From positions 1 through 7,865 of the forward strand of contig CAKZMS010000651.1 in the NCBI GenBank assembly GCA_937128785.1: DNA of 7,865 bases, read 5' to 3'. This document shows, in pieces, positions 1 to 6,800 of this stretch. Under the pieces are notes generated by a model, which saw only the letters and a program-made list of their open reading frames with translations, was not told the origin of the DNA and ran no database searches. How positions within the stretch are numbered: position 1 is the first letter of the stretch; every line of letters starts with the position of its first letter. The position numbers and the translations under genes were made by a program. Source of the DNA: an uncultured Opitutaceae bacterium. Lineage in GTDB: Bacteria; Verrucomicrobiota; Verrucomicrobiia; Opitutales; Opitutaceae.

Positions 1-187
1 CGAAATTGACCGGTTGAGGGCCATTGGCCTTTAACTGAGGGGGGTGGATTTGATCCTACTACCCGCTTTTTCTAGTTGGCTTTGAATGTCAAAATGTTGA
101 TATTAAGCGTTTGACCCCTTCTGCAGAAACGTGCCATAACGTCTCACCTTTGCTTGACCGGAGGGGTTCCGGGGCGATGATGGCGGG
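1..187 (+). promoter_or_regulatory. Leader region upstream of the response regulator gene
   Basis: No convincing gene lies here. A ten-codon open stretch ending in TAA at 32-34 could be the tail of an upstream + strand gene, but it is too short to judge. Positions 60-115 are clearly more AT-rich than the rest of the window. A weak sigma70-like pair is TTGGCT (76-81) and GATATT (99-104) with a 17-nt spacer, each matching consensus at four of six bases. TTTGA half-sites occur at 49-53, 81-85 and 110-114, with an inverted TCAAA at 89-93. I found no convincing sigma-54 (-24 GG / -12 GC) promoter. The promoter call is tentative. Confidence 0.35.
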
Positions 188-191
188 ATGA
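158..191 (+). promoter_or_regulatory. Hairpin over the GGAGG site plus a four-codon upstream frame
   Basis: CCGGA (158-162) and TCCGG (168-172) form a perfect 5-bp stem around the loop GGGGT. The only good Shine-Dalgarno sequence, GGAGG at 160-164, lies in the left arm and loop. It is 23 nt from the regulator's ATG at 188, too far to serve it directly, but 12 nt from an ATG at 177. That ATG opens the frame ATG ATG GCG GGA TGA, whose stop (189-191) overlaps the regulator's ATG. The arrangement would allow translation of the regulator by re-initiation. This is inferred from sequence, and chance is possible. Confidence 0.3.
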
Positions 192-1564
192 TTCCGACGG
201 TATTGATCGTGGACGACGAGCGGCACACGCGCGAAGGGCTCCAGCAGGCGTTGGAGGACAACTTTGATGTCTCCGTCGCCGGCAGCGCGGACGAGGCGTT
301 TAACCAACTCGGGGCACAGGAGTTTGACGTGGTGGTCACCGACCTGCGGATGCCGGGGAAAAGTGGACTCAAGGTCATCGATAAGGCTCTGACCATGCCC
401 AACCGACCGGCGGTGCTCATGATGACGGCCTACGGCAGCATCGACACCGCCGTGGAGGCCATGCGCCGCGGGGCCGTTGATTTTCTCACCAAGCCGGTGA
501 ATATCGAACGACTCGAGATTCTCATTAATCGAGCACTCAAGAACCGCACGTTGGAGGTGGAGGTGCAGCAACTGCACGAACGGTTGGACGAAAAATTCAA
601 TTTCAACGGCATTGTGGGCGACTCGCCCAAGCTCAAGGAAGTCATTGATCGGGTGAAGCTGGTCGCGCCGTCCAAGGCGACGATCCTAGTCGAAGGCGAA
701 TCAGGCACGGGCAAGGAATTGATCGCCCAGGCCATCCACCAAAGTAGTCCCCGCGCCCGGGCGGCGTTCGTGGCGGTGCACTGCGCGGCGTTGTCGGAGA
801 ATCTGCTCGAAAGCGAAATCTTCGGTCACGAAAAGGGTTCGTTCACGGGTGCGATGGAACGGCGAATCGGACGATTTGAAGCGGCGGATGGCGGCACCTT
901 GTTTCTCGATGAGATCGGCGAAATCTCGGCCTCGACTCAGGTGAAGCTCCTGCGATTTCTCGAAACAAAATCCATCGAGCGGGTGGGCGGATCCAAGCAG
1001 ATTGATCTCGATGTGCGGCTGGTCGCCGCGACCAATCGCAATCTCGAGGGACTGGTGCGCGAGGGGAAGTTTCGGGAGGATCTGTTTTTCCGGCTCAATG
1101 TCGTGAGCATCATCATGCCGCCTCTGCGCGAGCGGCGGGAGGACATCAGCTCTTTGTTGGCCCACTACCTGAAACACTTTGCCCAGGAAAACGGCCTGCC
1201 CGCTCCCGAAGTCGAAGCCGGGGCCCTCGCCACCCTCGAAGCCTACCGCTGGCCGGGTAACATTCGCGAACTGCGCAACTTCTGCGAAAACGCCGTGGTG
1301 CTGCACCGCGGGGGCAAGCTCACGGAATACGAAATCGACCCGAAGTTTCGCGGCGAAGGCGCGGTGGCGGCCGCCCAGCCGGCGGCGGAAGGCGCCCCGG
1401 CCAAGTCGCCACTGTCGGTGGAGGAAAATGAAAAACGCCTCTTGCGGGAGGCTCTGATCAAGGCCCGGGGCAATCGCACCAAGGCCGCGCAGTTGATGGG
1501 GATCAGCCGGCGCACCCTGCACCGCAAACTGGTCCTGTGGCCGGAGCTCGATACCACGGATTGA
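188..1564 (+). CDS. NtrC-family sigma-54-dependent response regulator
   Basis: A 458-residue cytoplasmic transcription activator with the full three-domain layout. The receiver domain (about 4-118) has acidic residues D9 and D10, phospho-acceptor D52 (TDLRMPG), T80 and K102. The AAA+ sigma-54 activation domain (about 140-378) has Walker A GESGTGKE at 170-177, the sigma-54 contact loop as GSFTGA (217-222; usually GAFTGA), Walker [12 protein letters not shown] near 235-245, arginine-finger region [11 protein letters not shown], and the WPGNIREL sensor-II region. An Ala/Pro-rich linker (about 383-411) leads to a Fis-type helix-turn-helix at 429-448 ([20 protein letters not shown]). By family knowledge it is phosphorylated by a sensor histidine kinase and drives sigma-54 promoters using ATP. 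No partner kinase is in the window. The start at 188 fits the usual receiver N-terminus. The membrane protein gene follows 16 nt later, so it probably heads the operon and may regulate it. No gene symbol is assigned, because members differ mainly in their targets. Confidence 0.95.
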   Translation: MIPTVLIVDDERHTREGLQQALEDNFDVSVAGSADEAFNQLGAQEFDVVVTDLRMPGKSGLKVIDKALTMPNRPAVLMMTAYGSIDTAVEAMRRGAVDFLTKPVNIERLEILINRALKNRTLEVEVQQLHERLDEKFNFNGIVGDSPKLKEVIDRVKLVAPSKATILVEGESGTGKELIAQAIHQSSPRARAAFVAVHCAALSENLLESEIFGHEKGSFTGAMERRIGRFEAADGGTLFLDEIGEISASTQVKLLRFLETKSIERVGGSKQIDLDVRLVAATNRNLEGLVREGKFREDLFFRLNVVSIIMPPLRERREDISSLLAHYLKHFAQENGLPAPEVEAGALATLEAYRWPGNIRELRNFCENAVVLHRGGKLTEYEIDPKFRGEGAVAAAQPAAEGAPAKSPLSVEENEKRLLREALIKARGNRTKAAQLMGISRRTLHRKLVLWPELDTTD

Positions 1565-1580
1565 GCCGGCTCGCCGTTCC

Positions 1581-3323
1581 ATGAATCTGCAGCAAACGAT
1601 CCACTGGCTGGAGCAAGGGCGCGGTGCGAATGTCCTGCGCCTGGTGGCCCTGGTGCTCGCGGTGGTGGCGCTCGCCGCCCTGGTGGCCTACAAGCAGTTT
1701 CACGGACCCCGCAGCGAGGAGACGCTCCGGCAGGCGGATTTGGGCCGATCTATTGCGACGGGGCAGGGGTTCACGACCTCGGTCAACTATCCTCAGGTGC
1801 ACGCCGTGCTGGAAAAACGGGGCCGACTGTTCGACGCGCGGGAACGCTTTCCGGAAGTGTATCATGCTCCCGGATACGCGCTGACCATCGCGGCGGTTCT
1901 GGCGCTGACGCCGGACGACATTCGGCAGTCCTGGTTCGAGGATGTGCCGGAGGCGCCCGCCGGGTTCGGGGCCGACTACATGTTGTTGGCCCTCAATATC
2001 GGTCTGTTGTTCGTCGCGGTCTGGCAATGTTGGTGGTTGGGCACGCGGCTGTTCGATCGCCGGGTCGGTCTGATCACCGGAGTGGCCGTGGTGGTGTCGA
2101 CCTCGATCTGGGGACACGTGGTGGCGGTCGATGGCACCGCGCTCGCCATGGCATTGTTGCTGGGACTTTTCCAGTGCCTGACGAAGGCTGACGATGCCAT
2201 CGATTCAGGCGAAGCGGGGGGAGCATGGTGGGCAGCAGCGGGAGTTTTTGTCGGGGCGTTATTTTTGACCGACTACCCGCTCGCCGCGTTGGGGTTGGTC
2301 GCGGGAGGTTACGCTTGGTGGCGAGGTCAGCCACGGATGGGATTGATGGTCGTGGCGGTGGCCCTGGTGATCGCGGCGCCGTGGCTCTGGCGCAACGTCG
2401 AGGTGATTGGTTCTCCGGTGGGCCTCGCCGGCCAAGGCATGGCGCTGTGGTCCGGCGATGCGACGGCGGATCCTGAGGATGTGCGGTCAACGCTGGCGGC
2501 GGAGGCACCGGCCCTGAGCATCAACAAAATGGGCAACAAGGTGCTCACGGCGTTGCAGACGACGTTGCGCGAAGAACTTTGGGCCGGGGGCGGACTGTTG
2601 CTGACCGCATTTTTTGTCACCGGTTGGATCTATCAATTCAAGCGCTCCGGCACCAATCGCCTGCGCACCCTGGCGGCCATCTCGCTGGTGGTGATGGTGG
2701 TGGCCCAGGGACTGTTGAATTCCGGGGAGGGCGAGCGGGCAGCGACGGCGATCGGAGCCCCGTTGATTATTCTGTTCGGGGCCGGATTTTTTACGGTGCT
2801 CGTCTCCAGCAGTGCGGCGCTGCGTAACTGGCCGGGGGTGGCGGCGCTCTGCCTGGTGACCTTGCAGGCACTGCCGCTGATCCACGATGTGATGGAACCC
2901 CGGCGGATCCACTTCAGTTACCCACCGTATTACCCTGCTTTTTTCAAAGCCATGGGCAGTGAGCTTGAACGCAGTGGTCAATCCAACGTGGGTTGGCTGG
3001 CCGATGTGCCGGCGGGCGCGGCATGGTATTCGGGGCGTCGAACGTGGGATCAACCGAACACCTTGCGCGACTTTTACGCGATTCATGTCGAGCAACGGCA
3101 GGTCGCGATGGTGCTGACGCCGGACACCTTGGATCGTCCGTTTTTTGCCGAACTGGCCGACGGCACGAACAGCCGATCCCGCTTTGGCGAATGGGGGCGG
3201 GTGTATACCGGCGTGAGCACCGGGCGGCTTCCGGCCGGCTTCCCCCTCACCGAACCCAAGCGTCTCGCGGATAATTTTTATTTGGTGGTGGATGGAGGCT
3301 GGGCGCGGGCCCATGGAAAATAA
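1581..3323 (+). CDS. Polytopic membrane protein, putative GT-C glycosyltransferase
   Basis: A 580-residue inner-membrane protein with about 10-11 hydrophobic segments. The first is at about 17-37, others fall roughly at 95-110, 133-155, 160-200, 215-270 and 337-440, and a soluble tail of about 140 residues follows. The first extracytoplasmic loop looks like that of GT-C transferases (ArnT/PMT/GT39 type). It has an acidic motif (E46, E47, then QADLGRSIATGQGFTT with D53) and later HAPGYAL (95-101), comparable to the P-x-Y-P-L segment before the second helix. In that superfamily a first-loop Asp/Glu is catalytic and the donor is a polyprenyl-linked sugar. Applying this here is inference, because overall similarity cannot be tested by eye. 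The C-terminal part (about 440-580) has no membrane segment and probably folds in the periplasm. The gene starts 16 nt after the regulator. No Shine-Dalgarno site precedes ATG 1581, suggesting translational coupling. It could instead be a non-enzymatic membrane component of polysaccharide assembly. Confidence 0.7.
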   Translation: MNLQQTIHWLEQGRGANVLRLVALVLAVVALAALVAYKQFHGPRSEETLRQADLGRSIATGQGFTTSVNYPQVHAVLEKRGRLFDARERFPEVYHAPGYALTIAAVLALTPDDIRQSWFEDVPEAPAGFGADYMLLALNIGLLFVAVWQCWWLGTRLFDRRVGLITGVAVVVSTSIWGHVVAVDGTALAMALLLGLFQCLTKADDAIDSGEAGGAWWAAAGVFVGALFLTDYPLAALGLVAGGYAWWRGQPRMGLMVVAVALVIAAPWLWRNVEVIGSPVGLAGQGMALWSGDATADPEDVRSTLAAEAPALSINKMGNKVLTALQTTLREELWAGGGLLLTAFFVTGWIYQFKRSGTNRLRTLAAISLVVMVVAQGLLNSGEGERAATAIGAPLIILFGAGFFTVLVSSSAALRNWPGVAALCLVTLQALPLIHDVMEPRRIHFSYPPYYPAFFKAMGSELERSGQSNVGWLADVPAGAAWYSGRRTWDQPNTLRDFYAIHVEQRQVAMVLTPDTLDRPFFAELADGTNSRSRFGEWGRVYTGVSTGRLPAGFPLTEPKRLADNFYLVVDGGWARAHGK

Positions 3324-3330
3324 ATTGCAT

Positions 3331-3355
3331 CTAGCAGGGGAGACCCCCTAGCTGG
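3331..3355 (+). promoter_or_regulatory. GC-rich hairpin covering the ribosome-binding site of the barrel gene
   Basis: CTAGCAGGGG (3331-3340) pairs with CCCCT (3345-3349) plus GCTGG (3351-3355). This gives ten pairs, one of them T-G, with A3350 bulged and loop AGAC (3341-3344). The stem buries the only Shine-Dalgarno-like sequence, AGGGGAG (3336-3342), and reaches the candidate GTG start at 3355. No T-run follows on the + strand, so it is not a classic intrinsic terminator for the gene before it. It could control translation, stabilise a processed mRNA end, or act as a weak attenuator. The pairing is read directly; the role is inferred. Confidence 0.5.
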
Positions 3356-4551
3356 TGGTTCACAAGTTGCTGATGATTAAGCGCTGCATTGCCTCGATAA
3401 TCCTAATCTCCACCGCTGGCACGCTTGGAGCCGTCTATGCCCCGATTCCTGAAGAGGAGCTTGGCAAAGCATTGGTGTTCAAGCTGGGGGCGGGTGTTTT
3501 CCACGACAGTAATATCTTCGGTGCCCCCCGAGACGAGCGTGATAGCATGGTCTATCGGTTGGCTCCGTCCGTCTCCTACAACGCCTCCCTTACCGACCAG
3601 ACCTTCCTGTCGGCGAGTTACGACGCGACAATGGACTACGTGGAGGACCGCCCGGAAAACGACACTTTGTGGACTCACATACTTTCCGTCCGGTTAGCGC
3701 ATTCGTTTGGCCCTGATTCCGTTTTGGATATCACGGAGAAGTTCTCGATCATCGAGAGTCCCGAGTCACTGTTGCCCGGTCTCCCGCTCAACACCGATCA
3801 GTCCTACGATCATAACCAGTTCGATGTCTCCTACACCAACAAGTTAGGCCAGCGGTTCGGCTATGAGGTTAAGGCCCGGTCCCAGATATTTGCCTACAAG
3901 GTGGATTCGCTGGCCCGTCAGTTGGACCGCAACGAGTTGCTGGTCGGTTTGTCCCTGAACTACGACGTTTCAGAGCTCACTCGCGCTCTCGGTGAATACC
4001 GTTTCCAAGACGTCGGTTACGATTCGGCCGGTCAATTCAAGGACAAGGAGTCCCACTTTTTCCTCGCGGGATTCGACTACGATCCCAGTGAAACCTTTTC
4101 GCTGTCGGTCCGGGGGGGGCTGGAGCAACGCTATCGTTCCGGCGCGCCCGATGATACCGCCCCGCGCGCGGAGTTTACGGCGCGCTACGACTACACGGAG
4201 CGCAGCTTCGTTTCGGCCGGATACATATTGGCGATCGAGGAGATCTCGAATGTCCAACTCTACACCGACATTCAGGTGCACCGGTTTTTTGCCAACGTGC
4301 AGCACGCTTTGTCGGCCCAGACCACGGGTTCGCTTTTCTACAATGTGGAACCCTCCGAGCTGTTGGGCCGCCCGGGCTTGAGCGGTGATCGCGATGAGGT
4401 TACCCAGCGGTTGGGTGCGGCCCTCACCTGGCAACCCCGCCGGGGCTGGATGGTCTCCGGTTCCGTCGATGTGGATGTGACGGATTCCGATGATCCCTTC
4501 CGGGATCTCGATCGCACCCGGATCGGGGTGGACGTCCGTTATTCCTTCTGA
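3355..4551 (+). CDS. Outer-membrane beta-barrel protein (BBP2-type)
   Basis: The frame opens at GTG 3355 (398 residues), but ATG 3373 gives a cleaner start. From there, MIKR followed by a hydrophobic run and GAVYA forms a 23-residue signal peptide, with mature protein beginning PIPEEE. Neither start has a free Shine-Dalgarno site, because the candidate AGGGGAG is inside a hairpin. The mature part shows repeated alternating polar/aromatic strands typical of a barrel (SVSYNASLTDQTFLSASYDA, RFGYEVKARSQIFAYKV, FSLSVRGGLEQRYRSG). It ends in RIGVDVRYSF, with the terminal aromatic residue recognised by the BAM machinery. Length and pattern fit the putative beta-barrel porin 2 group often found in exopolysaccharide clusters. 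The likely role is an outer-membrane component of polysaccharide export or anchoring. It is not a Wza-type export protein: no polysaccharide export domain or lipobox is seen. The family call is by pattern, so the exact family is less certain than the barrel fold. Confidence 0.8.
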   Translation: MVHKLLMIKRCIASIILISTAGTLGAVYAPIPEEELGKALVFKLGAGVFHDSNIFGAPRDERDSMVYRLAPSVSYNASLTDQTFLSASYDATMDYVEDRPENDTLWTHILSVRLAHSFGPDSVLDITEKFSIIESPESLLPGLPLNTDQSYDHNQFDVSYTNKLGQRFGYEVKARSQIFAYKVDSLARQLDRNELLVGLSLNYDVSELTRALGEYRFQDVGYDSAGQFKDKESHFFLAGFDYDPSETFSLSVRGGLEQRYRSGAPDDTAPRAEFTARYDYTERSFVSAGYILAIEEISNVQLYTDIQVHRFFANVQHALSAQTTGSLFYNVEPSELLGRPGLSGDRDEVTQRLGAALTWQPRRGWMVSGSVDVDVTDSDDPFRDLDRTRIGVDVRYSF

Positions 4552-4622
4552 GCCGCGCTTCGCGGTGCCGACCGGTGTGACTCCGGCCTTGCGACCTCCG
4601 GTTCCGCCACCTCTGCTGTGAC
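4552..4622 (+). other. 71-nt spacer between barrel and kinase genes
   Basis: A GC-rich spacer with a small perfect hairpin, CCGCG-CTT-CGCGG (4553-4565), directly after the barrel stop codon. No T-run follows it, so it is not a convincing terminator. CTCCGG is repeated at 4581-4586 and 4596-4601. There is no Shine-Dalgarno site before the kinase start. The spacer instead contains pyrimidine-rich ACCTCC (4594-4599) and CCACCTC (4607-4613). No promoter is recognisable. Confidence 0.4.
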
Positions 4623-6800
4623 GTGATGGCTTCCCCTGCTGCCACCCGAACTGACCATGCCACCCTGGCCGATTTGCTGCGCATCCTGCGGATGCGGCGC
4701 AATCTCGTGCTGGTGCTGGTCTTGATGGTGGTGGGGACCAGTGCCGTGGTGACGGCGATCCTGCCCAAGTGGTATCTCGGATCGACCCAGGTGCGGGTGG
4801 AGAAGCCGGAAGGGGAGATGCAGCTCTTTCAGAATCAGGGGGCGTCTTACTACGATCCCTATTTTCTGCAGGATCAGTTCAAGATCATGCAGTCGCCGAA
4901 GATCCTGCATCCGGTCATCGGGCGTTTGGATTTGAATCGGCGGATTGGGGCAATGGTCGACAGTCCGGAGCCGCTGCCCATTGATATCACCACCCAGTAT
5001 CTGGTAAGGAAGATGCTGGATCTGGAATCGCCGCGAAACTCCTCGTTGATCAACATCAACGTCTACGCGCAGGATCCGCAGCTCGCAGCGGATATCGCCA
5101 ATGACATTGCCCGGATCTATGCCGATGATCGGGTGGCCTTTGCCACCTCGGAGCAGCGGGAAGGACTCAATAAACTGCGTCAGGAACTGGAGCAGCAGGA
5201 ACGCACGGTCTCGGCGATGCGGGACCGGGTGGAAGATCTCCGGGATGAGTTGGATCTCGCCGGAGTCGATTTGAACGCGAGTTACTCCGACATGGAGATC
5301 GAGACGCTGCGCCAGATGCAGAACTCCTTGATCGCCCTGCGCGTGGATGCGATCGGGCGCAAAACCCGGTGGGAGCGCTTCCGCGACATTCCCTTCGAGG
5401 ACCGGTTGAATCTGGTGAATTCGCAACTGATCGCCGATCAGAATATCCAGGACCTGCTGCAGGCCTATCTGCTTTCCGAGCAAAACGTCACCCGTCTCCG
5501 CGCGCGGCTGGGGGAGGCGCATCCGGATCTCATCGGCGCGGTGGAAAACCAGGCCAAGATTCGCGAACAACTCGACGGACAACTGCGGGGCTATGAGAAT
5601 GCGCTGCAGATCGCTTTCGAAGAAGCCAATGCGCGGGTCGAGGAGCTGGAACGCCAGCTGGGCGAAGCCAAGGTCAACCAGATCCTCTCCGCGCGGGACC
5701 GCCTGCGGCCTTTCGAGGAGGCCGCCCAACGTCTCAACGACGAGACCCGTTTGCTGACCACGCTGAAACTGACCCTGCGGCAGCGGGAAATCGATTTCCA
5801 GGTGCCCTTGCGATCGATCGAGCTCCTGGGGGAGGCGCGGCCGGCGCGGCAGGCGAGTAAACCCAGCTGGACCATCAATCTGATCCTCGCGTTGACCGTC
5901 GGATTGATTCTGGGCGTGGGCGTGGCTGTTGGTATCGAATATTTTGATACGAGTTTACGCAACGTGGCCGAAGTGGAATCCGAACTGGGCGTGCCGGTGG
6001 TGGGGGTGATTCCAGCCTCGACCGGGCGGGATGAATTTGACCCCGACGATCTGGCCGCCACCGAACCGTTCCGAGTGCTTCATACCAATCTCAACCTGAT
6101 CATTCCGGCCGAACAGCCGGCGGCGTTGGTGATCGTTTCGGCCGGTCCGGGAGAGGGCAAATCCACCACGGTCAATCGGCTGGCCCACGCGGTGGCTCAG
6201 TCCGGGCACCGGGCGGTTTTGATCGATGGCGATATGCGCCGACCGACCCAGCATCAGCTGGGCGCGTGGCTGCGGGGCCCGGGACTTTCGGAGTATTTGC
6301 ACGGCGACTGTGAGTTGGACGACATCCTGCAGAAGAATGTGGCGAACGATCTGGATGTGATCGGCAGCGGAGATCTCACGGGATTCTCTTTCAGTCTGCG
6401 ACACGCCGAGCGGCTCAAGGCTTTGGTGGCGGAATTGAAAACCCGTTACGAGCGCGTGCTGTTTGATTCCCCGCCCATCATAGGCGTGAGCGATGCCTCG
6501 ATCCTCGCCTCCTGTATGGATGGTGCCCTGTTGCTGATCCAACACCGGCGCAATCCCCGCGCCATGACCAAACGGGCGCAACAGACTCTCGCCAGCGCCC
6601 GAACCGAGATGGTGGGGGCGATTCTGAATCAGGTGCCGCCGGACAGCGGTGAGGACTACGGGTATTACGCCCACAACTATGCGTACTATCGTTCATCGGA
6701 TGGGAAACGCCCTCGCGGCAAAGCCCGACGCAAGTCGGCCAAGCCCAATGCGAATGATTCCACGGAGGATCGCATTGAATTTGATGAATCGGAGAAGTAG
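4623..6800 (+). CDS. Wzz/BY-kinase polysaccharide co-polymerase
   Basis: A 725-residue inner-membrane protein joining a chain-length regulator to a bacterial tyrosine kinase (PCP-2a class, as in Wzc/ExoP). The Wzz-type N-terminus has TM1 at about 28-47. A long, largely coiled-coil periplasmic region follows (about 170-400, e.g. EGLNKLRQELEQQERTVSAM), ending in a GNVR-like stretch with R-Q-R-E-I-D-F and a Pro-containing TM2 at 419-441. The kinase part has E481-x-x-R484-x-x-H487, Walker A SAGPGEGKST (K513), Walker A' VLIDGDMRRP (D535, D537) and Walker B VLFDSPP (D615). It ends in a tyrosine cluster (Y679, 681, 682, 686, 688, 689) for autophosphorylation. By family knowledge, cycling of phosphorylation controls oligomer state and polymer length. 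Oddities are H487 where Arg is usual, loss of the usual Pro-rich P-N-P-x-E-L-L segment, and a 36-residue charged tail after the tyrosines. The start may be GTG 4623 or ATG 4626, as these are adjacent codons. The next gene overlaps its 3' end. Confidence 0.93.
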   Translation: MMASPAATRTDHATLADLLRILRMRRNLVLVLVLMVVGTSAVVTAILPKWYLGSTQVRVEKPEGEMQLFQNQGASYYDPYFLQDQFKIMQSPKILHPVIGRLDLNRRIGAMVDSPEPLPIDITTQYLVRKMLDLESPRNSSLININVYAQDPQLAADIANDIARIYADDRVAFATSEQREGLNKLRQELEQQERTVSAMRDRVEDLRDELDLAGVDLNASYSDMEIETLRQMQNSLIALRVDAIGRKTRWERFRDIPFEDRLNLVNSQLIADQNIQDLLQAYLLSEQNVTRLRARLGEAHPDLIGAVENQAKIREQLDGQLRGYENALQIAFEEANARVEELERQLGEAKVNQILSARDRLRPFEEAAQRLNDETRLLTTLKLTLRQREIDFQVPLRSIELLGEARPARQASKPSWTINLILALTVGLILGVGVAVGIEYFDTSLRNVAEVESELGVPVVGVIPASTGRDEFDPDDLAATEPFRVLHTNLNLIIPAEQPAALVIVSAGPGEGKSTTVNRLAHAVAQSGHRAVLIDGDMRRPTQHQLGAWLRGPGLSEYLHGDCELDDILQKNVANDLDVIGSGDLTGFSFSLRHAERLKALVAELKTRYERVLFDSPPIIGVSDASILASCMDGALLLIQHRRNPRAMTKRAQQTLASARTEMVGAILNQVPPDSGEDYGYYAHNYAYYRSSDGKRPRGKARRKSAKPNANDSTEDRIEFDESEK
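6764..6768 (+). promoter_or_regulatory. GGAGG ribosome-binding site inside the kinase gene
   Basis: This is the clearest Shine-Dalgarno sequence in the window, and it lies in the 3' end of the kinase gene. It is 6 nt from an in-frame TTG at 6775, 12 nt from TTG 6781 and 15 nt from ATG 6784. It therefore supports a start for the PstS-like protein in this cluster of codons, not at the far upstream ATG at 6649, which would force a 150-nt overlap and hide the signal peptide. Confidence 0.5.

Noticed and set aside
1..187. Sigma-54 promoter before the regulator
   Set aside because: The GG and GC elements near 25-40, 76-92 and 132-153 do not have the required 10-nt spacing.
1563..1572. Perfect palindrome GAGCCGGCTC at the regulator stop codon
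   Set aside because: Ten bases with no loop cannot form a useful hairpin, and such palindromes are expected by chance in GC-rich DNA; there is no second copy at the other junctions.
701..1582. 293-codon minus-strand frame opposite the response regulator
   Set aside because: It lies exactly over the conserved AAA+ domain and shows no recognisable motif; a shadow frame.
2487..3314. 275-codon minus-strand frame opposite the membrane protein
   Set aside because: Low-complexity His/Arg/Gln-rich translation without motifs; the + strand frame has coherent membrane segments.
4553..4565. CCGCG-CTT-CGCGG as a terminator after the barrel gene
   Set aside because: The stem is only five pairs and no T-run follows, so an intrinsic terminator is not supported.
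4539..5729. 396-codon minus-strand open frame opposite the kinase gene
   Set aside because: High-GC codon use in the real gene keeps the opposite frame open. The translation is Arg/His/Leu/Gln-rich with no domain, and the + strand protein has clear motifs throughout.
6649..6783. N-terminal extension of the PstS-like protein from ATG 6649
   Set aside because: It would overlap the kinase gene by 152 nt and bury the signal peptide 45 residues inside the protein; the GGAGG site and signal peptide support a start near 6784.
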